A stretch of DNA of 64,000 nt from Rhizobium lusitanum (GTDB lineage: Bacteria > Pseudomonadota > Alphaproteobacteria > Rhizobiales > Rhizobiaceae), in NCBI RefSeq assembly GCF_014189535.1, contig NZ_CP050308.1:3585001-3649000 (forward strand), written 5' to 3'. This document shows, piece after piece, positions 47,156 through 55,987 of this stretch. Each line of letters opens with the position of its first letter. Within the stretch, counting starts at the first letter, position 1. The notes under the pieces are model-generated. The model did no database searches and was not told the DNA's origin. It saw only the letters and a list, made by a program, of their open reading frames with translations. Both the position numbers and the translations under genes were made by a program.

Positions 47156-48424
47156 CTACTGTCCGGTCTTGTCGGCAAGTTCGGCCAGTCGCTTGCGCAG
47201 GAAGGCTTGCTCAGGCGCCTGATGGCAAAACGAGAGCGCGGTTTCGTAAGCTTGTCGAGCCTCGTCTTTGCGGTTGAGCTGGCGGAGGAAGTCGGCTCTT
47301 GCCGCGTGGGCGAGGTGATACCTAGCCAGCCGATCCTCGCCAAGTAGGCCTTCCACGATCCGCAGCCCCGCCGCCGGCCCATCGCACATCGAAACCGCGA
47401 CGGCCCGGTTGAGCTCGACCACCGGCGAGGGATGCGCCACCAGCAACAGATTGTAAAGCGTCACGATCTGCTGCCAGTCGGTTTGGTCCGTCGTTGCCGC
47501 ACGCGCATGTTCGGCGGCAATCGCGGCCTGCAGCGCATAGCCGCCGACGCTTTCTCCCGCCATCGCCTTGGCTGCGAATGCCAGCCCCTCGCGGACTTTC
47601 GAGCCATCCCAGAGCGTACGGTCCTGATCGGCAAGCAGAATGAGATCGCCGGAGGCGCTTGCCCGTGCCGAGCGCCGCGAATCCTGCAGCAGCATCATCG
47701 CCAGCAGACCGGCTACCTCCAGATCGGGCAGCAGCGTCAGCAGCAGGCGGCCGAGGCGAATCGCCTCGGTGGCAAGGTCGGCGCGGATGACCGCCGCGCC
47801 CGAGGAGGCGGAATAGCCTTCGTTGAAGACGAGATAGATGACGTGCAGCACCTGCGCCAGCCGTGCAGGGAGCTCGGTTTTCGCCGGCACTTCATAGGGA
47901 ATATGGGCGGTGCGGATGCGGTTCTTGGCGCGGACGATGCGCTGGGCGACGGTTGGTGCCGGAACAAGAAAGGCGTGGGCGATCTCTTCCGTCGTCAGGC
48001 CGCAGACCTCGCGCAGCGCCATTGCCATCTGTGCTTCGGCGGGAATGAGCGGATGGCAGCAGGTGAAGATCAACCGCAGCATATCGTCTTCGATCTCCTG
48101 GCTCTCGGCGATCTCCAGCATCTCGCCCTCCGGATAGAGGCTGTCGGCGATATCGGCCCTCGAGGCGTCGAAGCGCGTGCGCCGCCGTATGTGGTCGATG
48201 GCCCGGAAACGCCCGGCCGAGACCAGCCAGGCATGGGGATTGGCCGGGATCGTCTCCTCCGTCCATTGCTGGGCCGCTGCCGCGAAGGCATCGTGCAGCG
48301 CCTCCTCGGCCCGGTCGAAATCGCCCAGCAGACGGATCAGCGTCGCCAGCACGCGGCGCGACTGGCTGCGGTAGATATCGTCGATGGTTGCGTTCAGGGA
48401 CACGGCCGTTTCTCTTCTATTCAT
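47156..48424 (-). CDS. ECF42-type RNA polymerase sigma factor with long C-terminal extension
   Basis: A 422-aa protein. Residues about 10-80 are sigma region 2 (LIRLLGDFDRAEEALHDAF), about 120-180 are region 4 (EVCGLTTEEIAHAFLVPAPT). A long helical TPR-like extension to the end is the mark of the ECF42 group. ECF42 genes are found next to DGPF/YCII proteins, exactly as here, and have no classical anti-sigma factor. ATG 48424 overlaps the preceding DGPF gene by eight bases; GTG 48403 is an alternative start. Target genes are unknown. Confidence 0.9.
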   Translation of the reverse strand: MNRRETAVSLNATIDDIYRSQSRRVLATLIRLLGDFDRAEEALHDAFAAAAQQWTEETIPANPHAWLVSAGRFRAIDHIRRRTRFDASRADIADSLYPEGEMLEIAESQEIEDDMLRLIFTCCHPLIPAEAQMAMALREVCGLTTEEIAHAFLVPAPTVAQRIVRAKNRIRTAHIPYEVPAKTELPARLAQVLHVIYLVFNEGYSASSGAAVIRADLATEAIRLGRLLLTLLPDLEVAGLLAMMLLQDSRRSARASASGDLILLADQDRTLWDGSKVREGLAFAAKAMAGESVGGYALQAAIAAEHARAATTDQTDWQQIVTLYNLLLVAHPSPVVELNRAVAVSMCDGPAAGLRIVEGLLGEDRLARYHLAHAARADFLRQLNRKDEARQAYETALSFCHQAPEQAFLRKRLAELADKTGQ

Positions 48425-48779
48425 CCGGAAACCGGATGTCATAGGCTGCCCGGACTTCGATCTCGCCATATCGGGCGACGGGAAAGGTGGCGGCGATGCG
48501 TGTCGCTTCGTCCATGTCCTTCGCCTCTATCAGCACGAAACCGCCGAGATGCTCTTTTATCTCGGCGAAGGGACCGTCGGTGACCGTGGCCTCGCTTTTG
48601 CGCACCCGCACGGTCCTTGCGGTCTCCGGCTCCCGCAAGGCGTTGGCGACGATAAGATGTCCGCTATCGCGCAGCCGGTTGTCGTTATCGACAGACTCCT
48701 GCGTCAGTCGCCGTCCTTCCTCCTCAGTAAGGGTAGCGATCTCGGCGGTGTCGAACCAGACCTGGCAGAGAAACTTCAT
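48417..48779 (-). CDS. DGPF/YCII-domain protein 1
   Basis: A 120-aa alpha-beta barrel protein (MKFLCQVWFDTAEI) with the diagnostic TVTDGPFAEIKEHLGGFVLI segment. A GGAGG site six bases before ATG 48779 sets the start. Such proteins accompany ECF42 sigma factors. Their biochemical action is not established. It is the middle gene of a three-gene minus-strand unit and ends inside the sigma gene start. Confidence 0.92.
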   Translation of the reverse strand: MKFLCQVWFDTAEIATLTEEEGRRLTQESVDNDNRLRDSGHLIVANALREPETARTVRVRKSEATVTDGPFAEIKEHLGGFVLIEAKDMDEATRIAATFPVARYGEIEVRAAYDIRFPDE

Positions 48780-48789
48780 CGTCGCCTCC

Positions 48790-49149
48790 TCAGAGTTCGG
48801 GACCAAAGGAATGGATCGGCCGCACTTCGATGGCACCGAGCTTTGCGAGCGGAATGCCCGCCGCAACGCGGATGGCGTCATTCAGATCCTTGGCGTCGAT
48901 CAGGATGAAGCCGCCGAGATATTCCTTGGTCTCGATAAAGGGGCCATCCGTCACAGAGGTCTCGCCGTTGCGCACCCGCACGGTCACCGCCGCGCTTGGC
49001 GATTGCAGCGCCTCGGCGTGGATCATGTGCCCGCTTGCCATCAGATCCCGGTCGTAGCCGAGCGACTCCAAACCGAGCCTATGTTTTTCCTCCTCGGTCC
49101 TGGCGGCGAGCGCCGTGCCGTCGAACCAGACCTGACAAAGATATTTCAT
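48790..49149 (-). CDS. DGPF/YCII-domain protein 2
   Basis: A 119-aa paralogue of the neighbour, with MKYLCQVWFDGTALAARTEE and SVTDGPFIETKEYLGGFILI. AAGGAG lies about seven bases before ATG 49149. It is the first gene of the unit, ten bases from DGPF protein 1, so the two arose by tandem duplication and diverged. Confidence 0.92.
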   Translation of the reverse strand: MKYLCQVWFDGTALAARTEEEKHRLGLESLGYDRDLMASGHMIHAEALQSPSAAVTVRVRNGETSVTDGPFIETKEYLGGFILIDAKDLNDAIRVAAGIPLAKLGAIEVRPIHSFGPEL

Positions 49150-49305
49150 CGCAGCCGTCTCCTTTTCCATTTGCTGACAGCCATAGACGAACGGGCCGCG
49201 CGCAAATCGACATCCCGATCCGCAGCATGACAAAAATTTTGATTGCTGTCGAAAAGAGCCGAAGCCAGTCGACCAGTTCTCGGCATCATCAAAGGAGAGA
49301 CGGCG

Positions 49306-49536
49306 ATGTATAATCTGGAAGCAGCACTCATCTATCACTGGCACAGGAAGACGCTGTCAGAGCAAGAGATACTGCAAATGTTCAATCCCCGCGAAGTCAT
49401 ACTTCGCACGATGATCGGATTTGCCGTTCTTGCCGTGGTGATCCTATGCTTGAGCTGGACCGCCGAGCCAAACAGCGAACGGCCGCAAATTGCGGCCGCT
49501 GCTCAGACGTATGCGATATCTGCCGGAGGACAGTAA
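49306..49536 (+). CDS. Small single-pass membrane protein, 76 aa
   Basis: ATG 49306 follows AAAGGAGAG. The product has a short cytoplasmic helix (NLEAALIYHWHRKTLSEQEI), one membrane helix (MIGFAVLAVVILCLSW) and a polar alanine-rich tail. I do not recognise it. A good ribosome site and codon use support a real gene. It is divergent from the DGPF/ECF42 unit and convergent with the AMP nucleosidase gene, 17 bases away. Confidence 0.65.
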   Translation: MYNLEAALIYHWHRKTLSEQEILQMFNPREVILRTMIGFAVLAVVILCLSWTAEPNSERPQIAAAAQTYAISAGGQ

Positions 49537-49553
49537 GGCCTAAGCCCTATCGC

Positions 49554-51056
49554 TTATTGAAACGCCGTCTCAAAAAAGCTGCGCAGCTTACGTGAATGCA
49601 GCTTTTCCGGCGGCATTTCGGCGAGTTTCTGGATGGCGCGGATGCCGATCTGCAGGTGCTGGTTCACCTGGGTGCGGTAGAAGGCGGTCGCCATGCCCGG
49701 CAGTTTCAGCTCGCCGTGCAGCGGTTTGTCCGAGACGCAGAGCAGGGTGCCGTAGGGAACGCGGAAGCGGAAGCCGTTGGCGGCGATGGTTGCTGACTCC
49801 ATGTCCAGCGCCACGGCGCGGGCCTGCGACAGGCGCTTGACCGGTCCAGCCTGATCGCGAAGCTCCCAGTTGCGGTTATCGATGGTGCCGACCGTGCCGG
49901 TACGCATGATGCGCTTCAGCTCGAAGCCTTCGAAGCCGGTGATTTCGGCGACGGCTGCTTCCAGTGCTACCTGAACTTCGGCGAGCGCCGGGATCGGCAC
50001 CCAGACCGGCAGGTCGTCGTCGAGAACGTGATCCTCGCGCATATAGGCATGTGCCAGCACATAGTCGCCGAGGCGCTGGCTGTTGCGCAGGCCGGCGCAA
50101 TGGCCGAGCATCAGCCAGGCATGCGGGCGCAGCACGGCGACGTGGTCGGTGATGGTCTTGGCGTTGGACGGACCGACGCCGATATTGACCAGCGTGATGC
50201 CGGCATGACCCTTCTTCTTCAGATGGTAGGCCGGCATCTGCGGCAGCCGCGGCGGGGTCGTGTCTCCTTCCGGCTGGCTGGAGCCGGCTGGCGTGGTGAT
50301 GTTGCCCGGCTCGACGAAGGCGGTATAGCCGTCGCCGCCCTTGGCCATCATGTCACGCGCCCAGTTGCAGAATTCGTCGACGTAGAACTGATAGTTCGTG
50401 AACAGCACGAAGTTCTGGAAATGCGCGGCACTTGTCGCCGTATAGTGGGAGAGGCGGGCAAGCGAATAGTCGATGCGCTGCGCGGTAAACGGCGCAAGCG
50501 GCGAGGGCTCACCCGGTGGCGGAATATATTCGCCATTGGCGATTTCATCGTCCGTGGTGTTCAGGTCCGGCGTATCGAAGAGGTCGCGCAGCGGGATATC
50601 GTCGAAGCCGGCAGCGGACGCCTCTACATAGGCTCCTTCGCCGAAAGCGAAATGCAGCGGGATCGGCGTCGTCGATTCCGACACCACCACCGGCACATTA
50701 TGGCTGCGCATCAGCAGCGCAAGCTGCTCCTTCAGATAGTGCTTGAAGAGCTTCGGGCGGGTGATGGTGGTGGTATAGACGCCGGGCGCCGTGACGTGGC
50801 CGTAGGAAAGGCGCGAGTCGACATGGCCGAAGCTGGTCGTCTCGATGCTGACCTGCGGGTAGAAGGCGCGGTAGCGCGCCGTGATCGGCTCACCTTTGGC
50901 GAGCCTGGCGAAATTGTCGATCAGGAAGGCGGTGTTGCGGTCGTAAAGCTCGGCCAGAGCCTCGACTGCCTTGCCGGGATCGGTAAAGCTCCGCGGCTGA
51001 AACGGGCTGGGGGACGAGATTTCGAGGGGCGAAAAGGGAGAGATTCGGTTGCTCAT
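49554..51056 (-). CDS. amn: AMP nucleosidase
   Basis: A 500-aa cytoplasmic enzyme that splits AMP into adenine and ribose 5-phosphate, tuning adenylate pools. It has the Amn-specific N-terminal domain (about 25-180) and a C-terminal phosphorylase-like nucleosidase domain. Visible there are GHAGITLVNIGVGPSNAKTI and LDMESATIAANGFRFRVPYG with the ribose-binding Met-Glu. Length and motifs agree with bacterial Amn. It is transcribed alone. Confidence 0.94.
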   Translation of the reverse strand: MSNRISPFSPLEISSPSPFQPRSFTDPGKAVEALAELYDRNTAFLIDNFARLAKGEPITARYRAFYPQVSIETTSFGHVDSRLSYGHVTAPGVYTTTITRPKLFKHYLKEQLALLMRSHNVPVVVSESTTPIPLHFAFGEGAYVEASAAGFDDIPLRDLFDTPDLNTTDDEIANGEYIPPPGEPSPLAPFTAQRIDYSLARLSHYTATSAAHFQNFVLFTNYQFYVDEFCNWARDMMAKGGDGYTAFVEPGNITTPAGSSQPEGDTTPPRLPQMPAYHLKKKGHAGITLVNIGVGPSNAKTITDHVAVLRPHAWLMLGHCAGLRNSQRLGDYVLAHAYMREDHVLDDDLPVWVPIPALAEVQVALEAAVAEITGFEGFELKRIMRTGTVGTIDNRNWELRDQAGPVKRLSQARAVALDMESATIAANGFRFRVPYGTLLCVSDKPLHGELKLPGMATAFYRTQVNQHLQIGIRAIQKLAEMPPEKLHSRKLRSFFETAFQ

Positions 51057-51179
51057 GCGCTATTATATAGTGGCATCTTTAACAAGCAAACGACGTTGCA
51101 AGGCACGATCTGGGATTCTCGCAGCTATTTTTATGCCGTTGCGCGGTTCAGTTCTTGAAAATCGGCCAGAGGTCCCCGA

Positions 51180-51356
51180 CTATTGCACCGTAGTGCAATA
51201 GGGGGCTCCTGTTTGCAGGCAAGTGAAGCTTGCGCCGAAATGCGATTGCGCGCCGCTGCGACCGGTATGTTCTACCGCCATCGAAAACGTGAATGCAAAA
51301 ACGGCGGCAAACAGCATGATAACTGCGAAACGCCATGCCATGATGATCGAATTCAT
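51180..51356 (-). CDS. Possible small membrane or exported protein, 58 aa
   Basis: This frame starts at ATG 51356 with AGGA close upstream, and has a hydrophobic helix (FAVIMLFAAVFAFTFSMAV) then a polar tail with two cysteines (TCLQTGAPYC). A competing frame on the same strand (51148-51336) is less plausible because it has no coherent features. Function unknown. Confidence 0.4.
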   Translation of the reverse strand: MNSIIMAWRFAVIMLFAAVFAFTFSMAVEHTGRSGAQSHFGASFTCLQTGAPYCTTVQ

Positions 51357-51583
51357 ATTCCTGGCCCTACCGTGCCCTATACTGGACACTGTTTTGCCAT
51401 GGTCAGCCTGAACGGGTGCTGAGATACCGGTTCATCCGGCGTTCAGGAAGATGACCGGGAAAATGGGCCTGGATCGAAGGCGCGAGAAGTGGAAATGCAA
51501 CGCGCCGTGCCAGTCCGGACGGCGGATGAGAGGGCGTGAAAGCTCCCGCCCTCGCTGAGCCTTGCCGATAAGGCGAAGGGTTT

Positions 51584-51922
51584 TTAAAGCTTCGTCCAGG
51601 TCTGCGATTTGCAGAAAACCTTCAAGACGCAGCCCTGCATCTTCAAAGTGCTGCCGCTCGTGGTGCCGGAGCCGGCATAGGTTTTATCGGCGGCGGGGTC
51701 GGTGATCTCGCCGGTATAGGCGCCACCCTTGCCTTGCATCTTGCCGATCTGCCGGCCGGCATATTTGCCGGTTTTCAATGTCACGCAATAGCTGTCAGCG
51801 CAGGGCGTGATGGCGGCGGTGTCGCCCGCCACGGTCTTCCAATTGCCGACGATCGGCTCGTCGGCGAAAGCGGCGCCCGCGCTCAAGAGCAGCGCGACAG
51901 TGATGATGGTGTTGCGGATCAT
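51584..51922 (-). CDS. DUF2147-family periplasmic protein
   Basis: A 112-aa product with a clear signal peptide (MIRNTIITVALLLSAGAAFA) and a mature lipocalin-like beta sheet. It begins DEPIVGNWKTVAGDTAAI and contains the TLKTGKYAGRQIGKMQG stretch. Four cysteines may form disulfides. DUF2147 proteins are small exported proteins with no known activity. An inverted repeat TTACG-CGAA-CGTAA lies 56 bases upstream. Confidence 0.85.
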   Translation of the reverse strand: MIRNTIITVALLLSAGAAFADEPIVGNWKTVAGDTAAITPCADSYCVTLKTGKYAGRQIGKMQGKGGAYTGEITDPAADKTYAGSGTTSGSTLKMQGCVLKVFCKSQTWTKL

Positions 51923-52377
51923 GTCTTTCCTCCCGAAAGTCTCCCGTTCCCATAGCCGGGATCACGGCGAAATTAGCTTACGCGAACGTAAAGGTAAATA
52001 TGTTCCAGGGCGTGAAGCTCCCGTTTTGCCGGCCATTTTCGCCGGGCAGAAAATGCATCTCTCATCACCCGGCTCTTTTTATGGTGAAGGAAGGGTTTAA
52101 ATCCAAATCTTAACAATGGGTAAAACTCGCGCAAAAGTCCTTAATTTGCAAGGGAAGCGATGTTTAACAAAATCCCAAATTTACCAAGCATTTGTACTTT
52201 GTTTGCATCGAATTAAGCATGCATTTTAGTCGTTTTTTGAAAGCCGTCTGCGATAGTGAAGCCATCAAACGAGCGGGGCAAACCCGCCGACCGGAAGGGC
52301 CACCAAGCTGCGATAGACGGCAAGGTCCGGACGGAAAACAGGGCAGACGCAACGAGACTGAAACAGGGATAAAACCG
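51923..52377. other. Intergenic region with an inverted repeat
   Basis: A 455-base gap between divergent small genes. It contains TTACG-CGAA-CGTAA (51978-51991) near the DUF2147 promoter and an AT-rich stretch (52090-52230) ahead of the Sel1 gene. No gene, riboswitch or CtrA box with correct spacing was seen. Confidence 0.4.
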
Positions 52378-52641
52378 ATGGCACGCTTCGAAATTCCGAT
52401 GTCTGAAATGGCCATGATGGGTGGCAACAGCGCCGATGCCCTTTGCGAAATGGGCGTGAACTATGCGACCGGCAGGGGCTGCAAGGCAGACCCGGTTGCC
52501 GCCCATAAATGGTTGAATATCGCCGCCATCAAGGGCAGCGACCGCGCCGCCGAGCTTCGCGCCGACGTCGCCGCCACGCTGACCAAGATGCAGCTCGCCG
52601 CAGCGCTCCGCGCCGCCCGCGAATGGATGACCATGCACTGA
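52378..52641 (+). CDS. Sel1-repeat protein, 87 aa
   Basis: A small cytoplasmic protein carrying one Sel1-like repeat (ALCEMGVNYATGRGCKADPV, then AAHKWLNIAAIKGSDRAAEL). ATG 52378 is the natural start. Sel1 repeats mediate protein contacts. The partner is unknown. A strong terminator stands about 90 bases downstream. Confidence 0.8.
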   Translation: MARFEIPMSEMAMMGGNSADALCEMGVNYATGRGCKADPVAAHKWLNIAAIKGSDRAAELRADVAATLTKMQLAAALRAAREWMTMH

Positions 52642-52730
52642 AGCGTGCCACAAAGAATGCGACAATAATAACCTCAAAAGAGGGGCGAACGGCAGCGGGT
52701 GGAAAAGCGCGCTGCCACTAAACAGGGAGA

Positions 52731-52767
52731 CCGCGACCGGCCGGAAACAAGGCCGGCGCGGTTTTTT
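52731..52767 (+). terminator. Intrinsic terminator after the Sel1 gene
   Basis: CCGCG-A-CCGGCC (52731-52742) pairs with GGCCGG-CGCGG (52751-52761) with one bulged base and an 8-base loop, followed by six T residues. Confidence 0.8.
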
Positions 52768-52860
52768 GTTGTGCTAAGTAATTCCAGGAAAAGTGCGCAA
52801 GCGGTTTTCCGTCCGGAATTGCGTAAAGACAATAGGATAGAGCGATTAGGCGCTCTATCT

Positions 52861-53973
52861 TTAACCGATCGTCTTCAGCACCTTCGGCAGCGCTTCCGCC
52901 AGAAGGTCGAGATCTTGGCTGGGGCCGACGCTGATGCGAATGCAGCGGTTGAGCGGCGCCACGCCCGGCATGCGGATGAAGACGCCGTACTCGATCAGCC
53001 CGTCGACGATGGCGCGAGCGTAAGTCCCGTCGCGGCCACAGTCGACAGCAACGAAATTCGTGGCGGAGGCGAGTGGCGAGAGCCCGTTGTCGCGGGCGAT
53101 CAAGCCGATCCGGTCTCGGGCGGCACGGATCTTGCCGACGACCTCAGTGAGATAGGTCTGGTCCTTCAGCGCCGCGAGCGCGGCTGCCGTCGCCAGCCGG
53201 TTCATGCCGAAGTGATTGCGGATCTTGTCGAAGGCCAGCACCGTTTCCGGCACGCCGATGGCATAGCCAACACGGGCGCCGGCAAGGCCGTAAGCCTTGG
53301 AGAAAGTGCGGGTGCGCAGCACGTTCGGTAGATCGATCAGTGCGGAGATATCAGGCAGGGAGCTGGCAGGCCCGGTCTCGCTATAGGCTTCGTCAAGAAT
53401 GAGCAGGCAGCTTTCCGGCAGGGCACGGGCAAACGCGACGACCTTGTCGGCATCCCACCAGCTTCCCATCGGATTGTCCGGGTTGGCGAAGTAGACGAGC
53501 GGTGCATTCTCGCGGTTGACCGCGTCCAGTAGCCCGTCGAGATCCTCGCGGTCGTTGACATAGGGCACCGTCACCAGCCGCCCGCCGAAGCCGACGACAT
53601 GGAAATTGAAAGTCGGATAGCCGCCGAACGAGGTGACGACGGGTGTGCCCGGCTCGATGATCATACGGGCGATCAGGCCGAGCAGGCTGTCGATGCCTTC
53701 GCCGACGGCGATGTTTGCGGGCCTGACGCCGAGATGCGCGGCCAGCGCCTCCTTCAGCGCGAAATTTTCCGGATCATTGTATTTCCAGATATCGCCGGCC
53801 TGCTCACGCATTGCGTCGATGACCGAGGGAGCGGGGCCGAAACCGTTTTCATTGGCGCCGATGCGGGCCTGGACGGTCAGCCCACGCTGACGTTCGAGAG
53901 CTTCCGGGCCGACGAAGGGCACGGTGGAGGGAAGGGCGCTGATCAGCGGCGTGAAGCGCGAAAAGGCGGACAT
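52861..53973 (-). CDS. PLP-dependent aminotransferase, HisC-like
   Basis: A 370-aa fold type I class I/II aminotransferase from ATG 53973 (an open frame continues upstream but is unlikely to be coding). Motifs: ARIGANENGFGPAPSV, YFANPDNPMGSWW, LILDEAYSE with the PLP aspartate, and the lysine in RTFSKAYGLAGARVGY. The family resemblance is to histidinol-phosphate aminotransferase, but no his genes are near, so another amino acid substrate is possible. The RIME-like element lies just upstream. Confidence 0.87.
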   Translation of the reverse strand: MSAFSRFTPLISALPSTVPFVGPEALERQRGLTVQARIGANENGFGPAPSVIDAMREQAGDIWKYNDPENFALKEALAAHLGVRPANIAVGEGIDSLLGLIARMIIEPGTPVVTSFGGYPTFNFHVVGFGGRLVTVPYVNDREDLDGLLDAVNRENAPLVYFANPDNPMGSWWDADKVVAFARALPESCLLILDEAYSETGPASSLPDISALIDLPNVLRTRTFSKAYGLAGARVGYAIGVPETVLAFDKIRNHFGMNRLATAAALAALKDQTYLTEVVGKIRAARDRIGLIARDNGLSPLASATNFVAVDCGRDGTYARAIVDGLIEYGVFIRMPGVAPLNRCIRISVGPSQDLDLLAEALPKVLKTIG

Positions 53974-54054
53974 TCTGGCTAAGATTCCCGAATTCTGTTG
54001 CAAGGCGCTGCACAATAAGCGCTTGGCGAGCCGTTGCAAGAGCGGAAAAGGCCG

Positions 54055-54157
54055 CTGCATAATTCCTTAAATCGGTATCGATTTAAGGAATTATGCAGTA
54101 GATTTAAGGTGCTACAGCGATCTTTGCGCGTCACATATAACGCGCGGCGCTGTCGTG
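54055..54157. repeat. RIME-like intergenic palindromic element
   Basis: Two adjacent large palindromes. The first is a perfect 20-bp inverted repeat, arms 54055-54074 and 54079-54098, loop GTAT. The second runs about 54114-54153 with ACAGCG/CGCTGT outside and GCGCGT/ACGCGC inside. The 9-mer GATTTAAGG of the first right arm recurs at 54101. A roughly 100-bp unit of two palindromes is the known design of Rhizobium intergenic mosaic elements. It begins at the PilZ stop and may end its transcript. Confidence 0.75.
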
Positions 54158-54553
54158 CTAGGCGCGTACAATTTTCTTGCCGCGCGCGGCAAGAGCTTCG
54201 GTGTTGCCGATCATGAAATCGGCGCGCACGACGCGTCTCAACGTTTCCGGCTCCAGCAGGTTGATGAAGCGAACGTAGATGCGATTGTCGATCCGGCTGA
54301 CCTCGGCGCAGGCGATGCGATAGGCGAGGCCGAGGATGTTGAGATAGTAATGCGCCGGCAGCCCGACGGTCGTGCCGACAAAGAAGCTGGCGCCACCCCG
54401 CGAGATATCGACGATTTCGGCGCTGCGCACGGAAATGCCGGTCAGGCATGGGCGCACGGCAATGAGACGCGCTGGGCGCTGAACGTGGAACCGTTCCCAG
54501 CTGTGTTCGTAGACTTCGGATTTGACTTTCGCCAGATGCGTTGAGCGAAGCAT
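54158..54553 (-). CDS. PilZ-domain protein
   Basis: A 131-aa single-domain PilZ protein; ATG 54553 has GGGGA at a proper distance, and an ATG two codons earlier is possible. The second c-di-GMP motif is intact (DISRGGAS, D-x-S-x-x-G). The first motif is not exact: RFHVQR has four residues between arginines rather than three. Cyclic di-GMP binding is therefore plausible but not certain. The stop touches the RIME-like element. Confidence 0.8.
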   Translation of the reverse strand: MLRSTHLAKVKSEVYEHSWERFHVQRPARLIAVRPCLTGISVRSAEIVDISRGGASFFVGTTVGLPAHYYLNILGLAYRIACAEVSRIDNRIYVRFINLLEPETLRRVVRADFMIGNTEALAARGKKIVRA

Positions 54554-54785
54554 TGTCATTCCCCGTTGGAGGCGGCCCGAATTCATCTCGGTACAGCATG
54601 AACCTTGCACGGAGGTTTTGCATAAGCGTCAATCGGGCCCATCGCATTTTAATGAAACGGCGCTTTCGCGTCCGATCGGACGGTCGCGCTTGCCGAATAT
54701 GCCGATTTTTGAACCCTTCGGGCCATGAGGCGTTCCCTTCCATCGGCATTTTAAGTCGTGGCATGAAAGCATGAGGACAGAGATA

Positions 54786-55232
54786 ATGGTCGATATCAGG
54801 ATTGCAGGCGGGACATGGGTTGTCATTTGCGACGGCGCCAAGGCATTGTTTTTGGAGAATATGAGCAGTGATCTGAAGCTGGATCTGAAAACGCGCGAAA
54901 TCCTCGAGCAGCCGAGTACGCCGGATCGGGAGCTCGGAACGGATAAGCCGGGGCGCAGCCATCAAGCCGCTGGTGTCGGAGGCAGCGCTGTGCAGGAGAC
55001 GACATGGCAAGAACAGGCAGAAGAGGAGTTCCTGAAGGGCGTCGCGGCGGAGATCGATCTGCTTGTGCAGAGCAAAGGCGTCAAGAGTATTGTCCTCGTC
55101 GCGCCGCCCCATGCGCTCGGCGTCTTGCGGCCGCGGCTGGGGGCTCATTCACAGACGGCCATCGTCGCCGAAGTCGCCAAGGACCTGACGAATTTTCCGG
55201 TTGACCAGATCGAGCGCTATCTGGCCGCCTGA
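54786..55232 (+). CDS. Host attachment family protein
   Basis: A 148-aa protein of the Host_attach (AtsE-like) family. Features are the N-terminal strand WVVICDGAKALFLEN, the central GRSHQAAGVGGSAVQETTW with a conserved His, and the KSIVLVAPPHALGVLRPRLG release-factor-like segment. Similar proteins were linked to plant attachment in Agrobacterium, but the fold suggests an RNA or ribosome-related role. ATG 54786 is preferred for its GAGGACAGA site. No signal peptide. Confidence 0.85.
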   Translation: MVDIRIAGGTWVVICDGAKALFLENMSSDLKLDLKTREILEQPSTPDRELGTDKPGRSHQAAGVGGSAVQETTWQEQAEEEFLKGVAAEIDLLVQSKGVKSIVLVAPPHALGVLRPRLGAHSQTAIVAEVAKDLTNFPVDQIERYLAA

Positions 55233-55483
55233 GAAAGATGGAAGGCGTGAGCTGCCTTTCCCTCGCACCTTGAGCCGCTACCCGCATTCCGGCGCCTTGT
55301 CTTGACAGGGGCTTCGGCTTCAACCATACGAAGACATGGTTCGAGGCGCCGGCCGCTCGCGGATGAAAATCCAAGGTGAAGCCCTCGCGAATATGGTCAC
55401 AGCCATTTGAAGGCGTGCTGACTGACGGTAATGCGAGCCCCGATTTGCAGTCGTAAAAGCATGCCTTAGAAAAGGCTGATACC

Positions 55484-55921
55484 GTGACGACGATTTATCC
55501 ATCCATCGATGAACTGAAGGCGCAAGCCAGGCGTTTGCGCCAGGCCATGGCGGAGCGCGGCAACGACATCGCCCATAGCGCCGCGCTGGAATTGGTTGCC
55601 AGGCAACATGGCCTGCGCGACTGGAATACGCTGTCGGCGCTGGCTGCGAAGCCGAATGACGCCCCTCGTGTGTCATTTGCGGTCGGCTCTGCCGTTCGCG
55701 GCCGCTATCTGAACCAGCCCTTCACCGGCAAGATTCTGGCCCTTTCGGAACAGTCCGGCGGGCTCCACAAGGTCACTATCCATTTCGACGAACCGGTGGA
55801 TGTCGTGACCTTCGAGAGCTTTTCGGCTTTTCGCCGGCGCATCAACGCCCAGATCGATGCCGACGGCATTTCGCCGCGCAAGACATCGGACGGCGTGCCG
55901 CATCTGGTACTCGACATCTGA
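55484..55921 (+). CDS. Glyoxalase-related protein, GTG start
   Basis: A 145-aa protein starting at GTG 55484 with AAAGG ahead. Its first 55 residues match the small helical domain found in glyoxalase-superfamily-related proteins: ELKAQARRLRQAMAERGNDI, then ELVARQHGLRDWNTLSA. The rest is a beta-rich domain (FAVGSAVRGRYLNQPFTGKI). No vicinal oxygen chelate metal site is visible, so catalytic activity is doubtful. Confidence 0.75.
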   Translation: MTTIYPSIDELKAQARRLRQAMAERGNDIAHSAALELVARQHGLRDWNTLSALAAKPNDAPRVSFAVGSAVRGRYLNQPFTGKILALSEQSGGLHKVTIHFDEPVDVVTFESFSAFRRRINAQIDADGISPRKTSDGVPHLVLDI

Positions 55922-55987
55922 CCATCCTCTTTTTATCGATGGATCGCGGCCGCCACTGGTGGCGCGCGATGCCGCGTGGATATTGCC

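Noticed and set aside
53979-55148. Minus-strand frame of 389 codons across several genes
   Set aside because: It spans the RIME-like element, the PilZ gene in another frame and the host-attachment gene in antisense; no coherent product.
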